From an uncultured Bacteroidales bacterium (GTDB taxonomy: Bacteria; Bacteroidota; Bacteroidia; Bacteroidales; UBA932): 46,114 bases of DNA. Location of the stretch: NCBI GenBank assembly GCA_945874155.1, contig CAMCFO010000022.1:1-46114 (forward strand), read 5' to 3'. Below are positions 1 to 6,690 of the stretch, in pieces (position 1 is the first letter of the stretch; the number at the start of each line of letters is the position of its first letter). Under the pieces are notes generated by a model. It was given only the letters and a program-made list of their open reading frames with translations. It did not search any database and was not told where the DNA came from. Made by a program: the position numbers and the translations under genes.

Positions 1-279
1 TGTGGTTCAAATAAACTGAAAAATTTGGATGTTAGTATGAATACAAGTCTGACAACACTATCTTGCTACGAAAACCAACTAATAAATTTGAATGTCAGTA
101 AGAATACAAATTTAACAGAACTATGGTTCCAATATAATCCAGGTAACGGAAGTGTATTCTCGGTAAAAGCATGGTTTGACAACAACAGCATTCCTAACTC
201 ATTAAATACAAATTCACCGTCAGGAACATGGCTATATGATGGTAATAGAATTAGCGTTAACTTTTACAAAGCGAAATGA
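1..279 (+). CDS. Leucine-rich-repeat surface protein, C-terminal fragment
   Basis: The frame is open from the first base of the window, so the gene begins upstream; only about 92 residues are visible. They carry the repeat style typical of Bacteroidales leucine-rich-repeat proteins, with LDVSMNT and LNVSKNT units spaced about 21 residues apart, followed by a non-repetitive tail ending in SVNFYKAK. Such proteins are usually exported and thought to bind host or bacterial surfaces, but no signal peptide or sorting tail is visible in this piece. Its TGA stop overlaps the ATG of the next gene (ATGA), which suggests translational coupling with a second leucine-rich-repeat protein. A TTG at 25 is an internal codon, not a start. 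Confidence 0.75.
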   Translation, partial: CGSNKLKNLDVSMNTSLTTLSCYENQLINLNVSKNTNLTELWFQYNPGNGSVFSVKAWFDNNSIPNSLNTNSPSGTWLYDGNRISVNFYKAK

Positions 280-1289
280 GAATAATGAAAAGAATCAAAT
301 ATTTTCTGCTGACGTGCGCAGCAGCCGTTGCGTTCGCTGCGTGTGGCGGTGAACTGAATCCGGGAATGGATGATAACGGGAACGGTAAGCCGGACAACGG
401 GGAGACGAGCGGATCTGATGAGGAAAAGCCGTCTCCGGAGGAATGTTGCATCGAGTACACGACATTGGCGGAGGAGATATTAGTATTTGAGAAGGAGGCG
501 TTTGACTCCCCTGTCGCCAGCCACACATTCGAGGGCGGGCATGGCAAGATTGTCTTTGAAAGTCCCGTTTCGGAAATAGGGAAGAGGGCGTTCCGGAGCA
601 AGAGACTGACAGCGGTGACGATACCGGAAAGCGTGAGGACAATAGGCGAACGGGCGTTTGACGACAATTCAATCGATGAGATCATCATCCCGGGCAATGT
701 CAGCATTGTCGGCCCGTCATCATTCTGCGGACAGCTTTCCTCACTGACAATCCGCAGCGGAGTGGACTCCATCGCGGACTATGCCTTCACAAAGAATCTG
801 CTCAAGGAAGTCTTTATTCCGGGCAGCGTGCGCGGAATAGGTGAGCAGGCATTTGACGACAGCCTCTTGGAGAAAGTAACCGTAGGCGACGGGGTGAAAT
901 ATATCCGCTACGGGGCATTCCAGAATTGCAGCATAGGCGAGCTGGTGCTTCCTGATTCTGTGGAGGAGATCGGGCAATTTGCCTTTGCCGACAACGGTAT
1001 TGCGTCTGTAGACATTCCGGCAGGTCTGAAGGTGCTTGAAAATTCTGTGTTCAAGAACAATGCGCTCGTCTCCGTCACACTGCCGGAGGGGATAGAACGG
1101 GTCTGCATATTCTCGTTTTACGGGAACAGGATTGCAGAACTGAAATGCAAGTCGGCTGTGCCTCCCGTTCTTGAAGAAAGGGCTTTTGATCCGCTTCCTG
1201 AAAGGGTTTTTGTCCCTGCCGCAAGTCTTGACACCTACAAGGCGGCTCCAGTCTGGAAAACATTCGCCGACCGTATGCAGGCTTTGTAA
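276..1289 (+). CDS. BspA-type leucine-rich-repeat lipoprotein
   Basis: 337 residues. The N-terminus is a lipoprotein signal (basic MKRIK, hydrophobic stretch, lipobox ending FAAC), so the mature protein should be anchored in the envelope. An acidic, Gly/Asn-rich linker (about residues 28-55) follows. About eight LRR_5 repeats of roughly 23 residues then cover residues 85-300, with the recurring pattern IGxxAFxxxxLxxVxIPxxV that marks BspA/TpLRR proteins. The C-terminus closes with a short cap. In this family the repeats mediate adhesion to host matrix or other bacteria; here that is inference. The start at 276 overlaps the stop of the preceding LRR gene; an equally good start is the ATG at 285, which gives a more typical lipoprotein leader. 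Confidence 0.85.
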   Translation: MRIMKRIKYFLLTCAAAVAFAACGGELNPGMDDNGNGKPDNGETSGSDEEKPSPEECCIEYTTLAEEILVFEKEAFDSPVASHTFEGGHGKIVFESPVSEIGKRAFRSKRLTAVTIPESVRTIGERAFDDNSIDEIIIPGNVSIVGPSSFCGQLSSLTIRSGVDSIADYAFTKNLLKEVFIPGSVRGIGEQAFDDSLLEKVTVGDGVKYIRYGAFQNCSIGELVLPDSVEEIGQFAFADNGIASVDIPAGLKVLENSVFKNNALVSVTLPEGIERVCIFSFYGNRIAELKCKSAVPPVLEERAFDPLPERVFVPAASLDTYKAAPVWKTFADRMQAL

Positions 1290-1397
1290 CCTTACATAAA
1301 GGCTGAATAAATTTCGGGGCTGGCGGATATTTTAATCGAAAACGCTTATATAACAACGATACGGTGTTTTCTTTTCCGAGGATATTTTCTATCTTCC

Positions 1398-1405
1398 TAT
1401 CTTTG
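1398..1405 (+). promoter_or_regulatory. Candidate -7 promoter box (TATCTTTG)
   Basis: Matches the Bacteroidota TAnnTTTG consensus. It precedes a stem-loop with a T-run at 1438-1484, so it could drive a short untranslated transcript of about 70 bases. No convincing -33 TTTG is seen, so the call is weak. Confidence 0.35.
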
Positions 1406-1437
1406 ACACTTGTATTTAGTGTAATATGTCATATTTC

Positions 1438-1474
1438 GAGGCTACAGAACGCTGTAATTGCGATTTGTAGCCTC
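1438..1474 (+). terminator. Stem-loop, candidate terminator
   Basis: Perfect 9-bp inverted repeat GAGGCTACA / TGTAGCCTC with a 19-base loop, followed by AAGATTTTTT. It may end the LRR operon or the short transcript starting near 1410. The long loop makes it less certain than the other terminators here. Confidence 0.5.
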
Positions 1475-1590
1475 AAGATTTTTTCGGGATATGTAATATA
1501 TGTGTACCCTTCCCTATGGTCCATATAGTTTTTGCCATAGTGATTGAATTTTTGGGATGCAAAATTCGGAATATTTGTGGAATATTTTCT

Positions 1591-1629
1591 GAAAAAATTT
1601 GGAGAATAAGAAAAATTGCGTACCTTTGC
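1591..1629 (+). repeat. 39-bp promoter repeat, copy 1
   Basis: Identical over 39 bases to 2060-2098. It contains TTTG (1598-1601), a 19-base spacer and TACCTTTG (1621-1628), a textbook Bacteroidota primary promoter. Copy 2 drives tRNA-Glu; copy 1 precedes a short transcript ending at a strong terminator (1668-1697) and, beyond it, a 50-codon ORF. Identity extending through the spacer points to a recent duplication rather than convergent promoters. Confidence 0.8.
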
Positions 1630-1635
1630 GTCATC

Positions 1636-1697
1636 ATGTTTGGTCAATTTATTGGCTCACGAAATAGGCACTTCAGCCCCAACTGAGGTGCTTTTTT
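1636..1697 (+). ncRNA. Putative short transcript or attenuated leader
   Basis: Bounded by the promoter at 1598-1628 and the terminator at 1668-1697, giving a predicted RNA of about 60 bases. It has no meaningful ORF. It could be a free small RNA, or the terminated leader of the 50-codon ORF at 1776 if the terminator is leaky. I do not recognise its family. Confidence 0.4.
1668..1697 (+). terminator. Rho-independent terminator
   Basis: Nine-base-pair stem GCACTTCAG / CTGAGGTGC (one G-T pair) with a six-base loop, directly followed by six T. Confidence 0.8.
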
Positions 1698-1775
1698 CTT
1701 TCTCAACGAGATTAATCCGGAGAGTAGCTGATTGAAACCTCCGAAAGTTCTTTCACAGAGTTAATTAGATCAAAC

Positions 1776-1928
1776 ATGAAAAAACAGAAAGAACATTTCT
1801 ATGATGGTATCAGGATGCTCATTGAGGTCAGAATACCAATCCTTATCAAGGTCAAGGGTTATACCAGGATTCGTTATGGTAAGGTTGAAAAGGTTCATTC
1901 ATATTACAGACGCGTTTGGGGACGCTGA
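1776..1928 (+). CDS. Small basic protein, 50 aa, unknown function
   Basis: ATG to TGA encodes 50 residues, rich in Lys and Arg, starting MKKQKEHFYDG and ending HSYYRRVWGR. The C-terminal half contains the pattern GYTRIRYGKVEKV followed by aromatic and arginine residues. This resembles short basic tails found in many Bacteroidota and phage small proteins, which may contact nucleic acid; that is a resemblance only. A strong terminator follows 55 bases downstream, and a promoter lies about 150 bases upstream with a terminator between them. The defined downstream terminator and absence of rare-codon oddities support a real gene, but the function is unknown. Confidence 0.5.
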   Translation: MKKQKEHFYDGIRMLIEVRIPILIKVKGYTRIRYGKVEKVHSYYRRVWGR

Positions 1929-1948
1929 GTAATATATGATGTAACCAG

Positions 1949-1964
1949 AACTCAGTACTGAGTT
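1949..1964. repeat. Perfect 16-bp palindrome
   Basis: AACTCAGTACTGAGTT is fully self-complementary. It lies between the 50-codon ORF and its terminator. It may be an operator or an extra hairpin in the 3' UTR. Confidence 0.55.
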
Positions 1965-1981
1965 GCCTTTTGCTCCGGATG

Positions 1982-2006
1982 GGAGTCGCCTTCGGGCGGC
2001 TCCTTT
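1982..2006 (+). terminator. Rho-independent terminator with TTCG loop
   Basis: Stem GGAGTCGCC / GGCGGCTCC (one G-T pair) closed by the stable TTCG tetraloop, followed by TTTGTTG. It ends the transcript carrying the 50-codon ORF. Confidence 0.75.
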
Positions 2007-2059
2007 GTTGAAACCATATAGTTTTGTCTTATCTGCAAAATTATTCGGTTAAATGTGCA

Positions 2060-2098
2060 GAAAAAATTTGGAGAATAAGAAAAATTGCGTACCTTTGC
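2060..2098 (+). repeat. 39-bp promoter repeat, copy 2 (tRNA-Glu promoter)
   Basis: Exact copy of 1591-1629, with TTTG at 2067-2070, a 19-base spacer and TACCTTTG at 2090-2097. It lies 15 bases before the tRNA, as expected for a tRNA promoter with a short 5' leader. Confidence 0.85.
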
Positions 2099-2112
2099 AA
2101 TCCCAAATAAAT

Positions 2113-2184
2113 GCTGGGTTCGTATAACGGTTAGTACTCAAGATTCTCAATCTTGCAATAGGAGTTCGATTCTCCTACCCAGTA
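2113..2184 (+). tRNA. tRNA-Glu (anticodon CTC)
   Basis: The 72 bases fold as a tRNA: acceptor GCTGGGT / ACCCAGT (first pair G-T) with discriminator A, a D arm with GTA / TAC stem, anticodon stem CAAGA / TCTTG with loop TTCTCAA (anticodon CTC, Glu), and T arm AGGAG / CTCCT with loop TTCGATT. CCA is not encoded. It has its own promoter (2067-2097) and a terminator at 2191-2220. Confidence 0.93.
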
Positions 2185-2190
2185 CAAAAA

Positions 2191-2220
2191 AGAGTCAATC
2201 AATCGATTGGCTCTTTTTGT
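2191..2220 (+). terminator. tRNA-Glu terminator
   Basis: Stem AGAGTCAATC / GATTGGCTCT (one G-T pair) with AATC loop, followed by TTTTTG. It begins six bases after the tRNA 3' end. Confidence 0.8.
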
Positions 2221-2249
2221 TGTTCGGAAACGCCGAGCCTTCATTACAT

Positions 2250-2390
2250 TCACTCAAGTACAAACGAAGAGCAAAGCAGCGAACGGGAGTCTGATGAAGG
2301 GCCGACCATTATCTCGAATTCATCCGGCTCCACAACATATTTCAGGTCCGAATTGTAGAAACCGAGTTTGGCGGAATTCAACACTGCCTT
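2250..2390 (-). pseudogene. GH3 beta-glucosidase C-terminal remnant
   Basis: Minus-strand translation ending at the TGA at 2250-2252 reads LGFYNSDLKYVVEPDEFEIM followed by VGPSS. This is the signature of the fibronectin-III-like C-terminal domain that closes GH3 beta-glucosidases. Only about 40 residues are recognisable; upstream of about 2385 the similarity stops where the GH101-like fragment begins on the other strand. No start codon or the 700 or so residues of a GH3 enzyme are present, so this is a broken leftover. It lies directly behind the tRNA-Glu terminator. Confidence 0.7.
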
Positions 2391-3456
2391 GAAGAGGGAT
2401 TGTGATGCTTCAGCAAAAGAGTCCTATCTGTGGCTGCAAGCAGAGGCGCGAAAGTACAATACCTATATTTCCGCCCATATCAATTTGAATGATGCATATG
2501 AAGACAGTCCATTATATATGTACTATCTCAACAACGATATGCTTTTGCGCTGGAACGACGGTACGTTAGTGACATCGGAATCAGGCGGACACAAAATCCT
2601 TATGACCAAGGAGTGGAATGCCGGATGGCTTCAGAAGCGAATAGATGATGTGATAGAACTCTTGAATCTGAAGGATAGTCCAAGTGTGCATCTGGATGTA
2701 TTCCTGCCTGTTGCCAGCCCTTTTCACGGGATTTCTGCTGACCAGGAACTGGAGACTTTGCGCAAAGTTGCCCGTTATTGGAGGGAAAGAGGAGTGGATA
2801 TAACAGTGGAGACTTGGCACAATCTTGGGCAAAGGCCAGACCCTATGTTCGGACTCATACCCGCAGTATGGTGGAATGATATGAGCAAGGATGAACTGGC
2901 ATCAATCCCGCCTTCATTGGCGACGGGGAGCAGAATTTTCCCTGGTTGGGACTATTATGACACTTATCCCGGCCCTAAGGAGATTCAGGATATGGTTTTC
3001 CTTTTTGGAGAGAATGTCCACGGGGAGGATATTGTGGGAAAAAGTACGGATTTTGACGTTTTCAAATACAGATTCTGCATAAGTGCTCTCCCTTATGTGT
3101 ATTTTTCAGCGCATTCTGTCCTGGACTATGACAAGGTTCAGAATATTGTGACCTATTCAGATGGACTTGTGGCTGATGCGGGAAATAGACTTGTAACTGA
3201 AAATGGCAGGTTGCTCAGAGATGGGAACGATATGCTCTTCCCGGCAATATGGAGGAGTGACAGAAAAGAATTGATTGCTTATTCGGAATCCGGGTACAAC
3301 AGCCGTGAGTGGACATTGCCGGATGATTGGGCAGGGGTCTCAATGGTGAAACATTCATTTTTTGTCTACACTGTCGTCATGCCCGGCCTCGACCGGGCAT
3401 CTCAAAGGAAGGGGACTCAGAACAAAGAATCCATATCGATTTTGGCAATAATCTGA
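2368..3456 (+). pseudogene. GH101-like glycosidase catalytic-domain remnant
   Basis: The open frame (TTG at 2368, with an in-frame TAG at 2356) holds about 335 residues resembling the TIM-barrel core of GH101 endo-alpha-N-acetylgalactosaminidases, which release O-linked glycans from mucin. Candidate catalytic residues are the nucleophile Asp110 (in HLDVF) and the acid Glu148 (in ITVETW). There is no signal peptide, no ATG and no N-terminal beta-sandwich, and family members are usually far longer. After about 3370 the frame runs through a GC palindrome and into the antisense of the ATPase gene, so its last 25 or so residues are not native. Both ends are therefore missing. The family call is by motif only; a related unclassified barrel is possible. 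Confidence 0.6.
3379..3400. repeat. REP-like GC palindrome
   Basis: ATGCCCGG / CCGGGCAT, 8-bp stem with a CCTCGA loop. It sits exactly at the junction between the GH101-like remnant and the 3' end of the ATPase gene. A shorter relative, GCCGG-CCTTGA-CCGGC, occurs at 30966-30981. Confidence 0.5.
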
Positions 3457-4838
3457 TCGCTGTACATTCCTTCCTTCATACCGAATGTGGTAATCATAGT
3501 CGGGATGATACTGCTCCGGGTTCCCGTAACTGTCCTGAAAACGCCTATGCGATTCTGTATTTTCAGAAACTCCTCTTTGTCAAGACTGTACAAGCCTTCG
3601 CAATATTTAACCTCGCAAAGGTTTATGGTGTTGTCAGCGCGGTCTAGTATGATATCGATTTGAGCTCCGCTTTCTATCTTATCTGTCTTCCATGCGTAGA
3701 ATTCAGTTGATACACTTGCTATCCCCAAAGCAGCTTTAATCTGTTGGATATGTGCCTTGCAAATGCGCTCAAAAGCGAGACCATACCAGGCTGTTATTTC
3801 AGGAGTATTTATATTCCTGGTCCAGAAATGCTCTTCCACGATGTTCTTGCTTGCGAAGCAGTTGTAGAAAATTGTGTAGAAATCAACGAGCTGGAATATC
3901 GCCGAATTCTCCTTGATTTTTTTCTCGCGGACATTGTACTTGCGCAAGAAGTCGCAATATACAAGGTCGGTCAGCATATCTCCCAGTTTTCCGTTATTTG
4001 AGGTTTTCATTTTTACGCTCAACTCCTCTCTGGTGAGTCCTTTAGGGTGTTTGGCCAGCAGTGAAATTATTTCGATGTAGGGTTGCGGATTCTTGAACAG
4101 GGAAGAGAACAATCTGCGATATTCCTTCTTCAATTCTGCATTTTCACTGAAAAACAGTCTGTCCAATCCGGTTGCGGGGCTGTCAGTCTTTTCAAACAGA
4201 CTCATATAATATGGAATACCGCCAATTGCCATATATGTCTGAAGGATACTGAGACGGTTCCAGACAAAGCCGTTTTTTGCGAAAAATTCTTCCGCTTCAC
4301 CGAGTGTGAATGGATGCAGGTGGATTTTGTGAGTGATACGGTCGTGAAGCCCTCCGTGATTGTCTATGACATTCCGTACCATCCACGATGTGGCAGAGCC
4401 GCAGACAATGAGCATAATTTCCGGCTGCCAATTGGCCCAATTGTTCCAGAAATGTCCCAGAGCATTTACAAACCCTGCCTTGGGAGTATCAAGACAAGGC
4501 AATTCGTCGAGAAAGATTACGCACCGCCTGCCGTGTTCTATCTTCGATTCCAACAGTTGCCGAAGTGCGAAGAATGCGTCAATCCAGTTCTGATTCTTCC
4601 TGCCTTTATAGCCATAAGTTTTCAAGGCAGTATGGAATGCAGTCATCTGTTCGGACTTGCTGCCCTCCATAACACCAGTCATATCAAAAGAAAATTGATT
4701 TTTGAAGTGTTGGCGGATGAGATATGTCTTGCCGACCCGTCTTCTGCCATAGACGGCTATAAATTCAGACTTCCCAGAATTGTAATATTGATCAATCAGT
4801 GCCAATTCTTTTTTTCTTCCGACTATAATCTGTTCCAT
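3417..4838 (-). CDS. ATPase_2/DUF234-type ATPase with PD-(D/E)XK-like tail
   Basis: 473 residues from the ATG at 4838; an upstream ATT/TTG extension to 4883 covers the promoter and is rejected. The N-terminal P-loop ATPase has Walker A GRRRVGKT (about residues 29-36) and Walker B VIFLDELPC, followed by a winged-helix-like middle part (LAKHPKGLTREELSV). The C-terminal DUF234 region carries QIDIILDR...LCEVKYC, the Asp and Glu-x-Lys pattern of the PD-(D/E)XK nuclease fold. Proteins of this type are highly multiplied in Bacteroidota and archaea; their role is unsettled (mobile, toxin-like or DNA-processing functions have been proposed). It is divergent from a second ATPase/nuclease-fold gene at 5051. 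Confidence 0.85.
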   Translation of the reverse strand: MEQIIVGRKKELALIDQYYNSGKSEFIAVYGRRRVGKTYLIRQHFKNQFSFDMTGVMEGSKSEQMTAFHTALKTYGYKGRKNQNWIDAFFALRQLLESKIEHGRRCVIFLDELPCLDTPKAGFVNALGHFWNNWANWQPEIMLIVCGSATSWMVRNVIDNHGGLHDRITHKIHLHPFTLGEAEEFFAKNGFVWNRLSILQTYMAIGGIPYYMSLFEKTDSPATGLDRLFFSENAELKKEYRRLFSSLFKNPQPYIEIISLLAKHPKGLTREELSVKMKTSNNGKLGDMLTDLVYCDFLRKYNVREKKIKENSAIFQLVDFYTIFYNCFASKNIVEEHFWTRNINTPEITAWYGLAFERICKAHIQQIKAALGIASVSTEFYAWKTDKIESGAQIDIILDRADNTINLCEVKYCEGLYSLDKEEFLKIQNRIGVFRTVTGTRSSIIPTMITTFGMKEGMYSDQIIAKIDMDSLF

Positions 4839-4861
4839 ACGACCGGTTTTGAGTATGGCAA

Positions 4862-4869
4862 CAAAATTA
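4862..4869 (-). promoter_or_regulatory. Candidate -7 box for the minus-strand ATPase
   Basis: The minus strand reads TAATTTTG (TAnnTTTG consensus), 24 bases upstream of the ATG at 4838. Confidence 0.5.
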
Positions 4870-4887
4870 GTGATAATTTTCAAGAAA

Positions 4888-4944
4888 GTGTCGATAGTCT
4901 GCGAAAGTTGTAAGAAAATAGTAACTTTCGCAGACTATCGACAC
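4888..4944. repeat. Perfect 22-bp inverted repeat between divergent ATPases
   Basis: The left arm (4888-4909) starts GTGTCGATAG and ends GCGAAAGTT; the right arm (4923-4944) is its exact reverse complement. The loop is 13 bases. It lies between the two divergent promoters (4862-4869 minus, 5016-5023 plus), so it is a shared operator, a cruciform, or the mark of a mobile or repetitive element. Confidence 0.85.
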
Positions 4945-5015
4945 CTGTGTCATCAAGGAAATGGACACCCGGTCAGTCAGGGTGTGAAGAAGATGGTCAA
5001 TTCAAAACTTTTGCG

Positions 5016-5023
5016 TAAGTTTG
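5016..5023 (+). promoter_or_regulatory. -7 box (TAAGTTTG) for the plus-strand ATPase
   Basis: Matches TAnnTTTG, 28 bases before the ATG at 5051. The TTG at 5021 that could extend the ORF lies inside this box, which argues for the ATG at 5051 as the true start. Confidence 0.6.
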
Positions 5024-5050
5024 CAGAATGATTGTCAAAACGGCTTGATT

Positions 5051-6592
5051 ATGCTTTATCCTATAGGAATACAGAACTTTGAAAAGGTTCGCGAAGGTGA
5101 CTATGTCTATGTGGACAAAACGGCTACGATATACCAATTGGTCACTACGGGAACCTATTATTTCCTGTCCCGTCCCCGCAGATTCGGCAAGAGCCTGCTG
5201 GTGAGTACCCTGGAGGCATATTTCCAAGGCCGGAAGGAACTGTTCAAGGGATTGGCAATCGAGAATCTGGAAAAGGACTGGCTGGAATATCCGGTGCTGC
5301 ATTTGGATTTGAATACCAAGAAATATGATTCGCATGAAGCATTGAGCAGCATTTTGGATATTGCGCTTTCCGGGTGGGAGAATATTTATGGTACTTGGGA
5401 AAAAGAAACAGACTTCTCTTCCCGTTTTGAGGGCATCATCCGCCGTGCGAAGGAAAAGACAGGCCGGAATGTGGTGATACTCGTTGACGAATACGACAAG
5501 CCGATGCTGCAGGCAATAGGCAATGAAGAGCTCGGGAAAGAGTACCGCAACACTCTCAAGAGTTTCTACGGGGCATTGAAAAGTTGTGACGGCTACATCA
5601 AGTTTGCCCTTCTCACGGGAGTCACCAAGTTCGGTAAGGTAAGCGTATTCAGCGACCTCAATAACCTGAACGACATTTCGATGGACCATCGCTATTATGA
5701 CCTGTGCGGCATATCCGAGGCGGAACTGTACAAGTATTTTGAAGAGTCCATCCGGGGTCTTGCCCAGGCCAACGGTCAAACTTATGAGCAGGCTTGTGCG
5801 CAATTGAAACAGGATTATGACGGTTATCATTTCACTTATGACACCCCGGGGATGTACAATCCTTTCAGTCTTCTGAACACCTTCGACAAGCAGCGTTACG
5901 GCAGCTACTGGTTTGAGACCGGCACTCCGACCTTCCTTGTGGAGCTGCTTCAGAAATACGACTACAACCTTGAGGAGATGGCGGGTATAGAAACAGATTC
6001 GGATGTCTTGGGAAGTATCTTCACAGACGATGACCCTATCCCAGTCATCTACCAAAGCGGTTATTTGACAATTAAGGACTACGACAGGGAGTTCGACTTG
6101 TATAAGTTGGGATTCCCGAACAGGGAAGTGGAAAACGGATTTATGAAATTTTTGCTTCCATATTACACTTCCACAAATAAATCCAGCGCCCCTTTTGAAA
6201 TCAGAGAATTCGTGAAGGATATCAAATGCGGCAATGCCGAAGGTTTTATGCAGCGTCTCCAGTCCTTCTTTTCCGGAACGAAATTCGACCAGATTGCAAA
6301 AGACACAGAGAACTGGTTTCAGAATGTGGTGTTCATAGTCACAAGCCTTTGCGGCCTGTACATTGAAGCCGAGCACCAGACCAGCAACGGTCGCATAGAC
6401 CTGCTTCTGAAGACCGACAAGTACATCTATGTGATGGAGTTGAAATATGACGGTTCTGCCGAAGATGCTCTCAGGCAAATTGACGACAAGTCCTACGCCC
6501 TGCCGTGGCAGCAGGATGGGCGGACGGTCATCAAAGTCGGAGCAAATTTCAGTTCCTCTCTCCGCAGGCTTGACGGGTGGATTATAGCTTAG
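5051..6592 (+). CDS. AAA-ATPase-like protein with PDDEXK_9 (DUF1703) domain
   Basis: 513 residues. The N-terminus MLYPIGIQNFEKVREGDY, continuing VYVDKT, is the standard opening of this large Bacteroidota family. Walker A is the variant RPRRFGKS (about residues 38-45) and Walker B is VVILVDEYDKP (about 145). The C-terminal DUF1703 domain holds GRIDLLLKT...VMELKY, the catalytic-type Asp and Glu-x-Lys of the PD-(D/E)XK fold. The length is full for the family and no frame is broken. Function is unknown; large copy numbers and strain-to-strain variation are typical. It is divergent from the ATPase at 3417-4838, sharing a 212-base intergenic region with a perfect inverted repeat. Confidence 0.9.
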   Translation: MLYPIGIQNFEKVREGDYVYVDKTATIYQLVTTGTYYFLSRPRRFGKSLLVSTLEAYFQGRKELFKGLAIENLEKDWLEYPVLHLDLNTKKYDSHEALSSILDIALSGWENIYGTWEKETDFSSRFEGIIRRAKEKTGRNVVILVDEYDKPMLQAIGNEELGKEYRNTLKSFYGALKSCDGYIKFALLTGVTKFGKVSVFSDLNNLNDISMDHRYYDLCGISEAELYKYFEESIRGLAQANGQTYEQACAQLKQDYDGYHFTYDTPGMYNPFSLLNTFDKQRYGSYWFETGTPTFLVELLQKYDYNLEEMAGIETDSDVLGSIFTDDDPIPVIYQSGYLTIKDYDREFDLYKLGFPNREVENGFMKFLLPYYTSTNKSSAPFEIREFVKDIKCGNAEGFMQRLQSFFSGTKFDQIAKDTENWFQNVVFIVTSLCGLYIEAEHQTSNGRIDLLLKTDKYIYVMELKYDGSAEDALRQIDDKSYALPWQQDGRTVIKVGANFSSSLRRLDGWIIA

Positions 6593-6603
6593 CATCGGAC
6601 ATT

Positions 6604-6640
6604 ATTTCAATAATGAAATATCATTGTCAAAAAACATAGG
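6604..6640 (+). promoter_or_regulatory. Rhamnose-regulon box, copy 1
   Basis: Contains the inverted repeat ATTTCA-N4-TGAAAT followed by ATTGTCAAAAAACATAG. Near-identical copies stand at 8040-8075 and 24255-24291. In all three, the first base lies exactly 58 bases before the T of the -7 box. No good -33 element is present, as expected for activator-dependent promoters. Confidence 0.85.
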
Positions 6641-6661
6641 TGCAACAGTTCCGGCAAAACA

Positions 6662-6669
6662 TATCTTTG
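6662..6669 (+). promoter_or_regulatory. -7 box (TATCTTTG) of the GH37 gene
   Basis: TAnnTTTG match 29 bases before the ATG at 6691. The same 29-base distance separates the -7 box from the ATG of rhaB. Confidence 0.75.
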
Positions 6670-6690
6670 CAAAAAGGAACACTGAAACTG

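Noticed and set aside
3379..3400. Intrinsic terminator of the minus-strand ATPase
   Set aside because: The stem is good but no T-run follows on either strand.
4997..6595. 532-residue open frame antisense to the DUF1703 ATPase
   Set aside because: It mirrors the real gene codon for codon, has no recognisable domain and no promoter, and the plus-strand protein is a complete family member.
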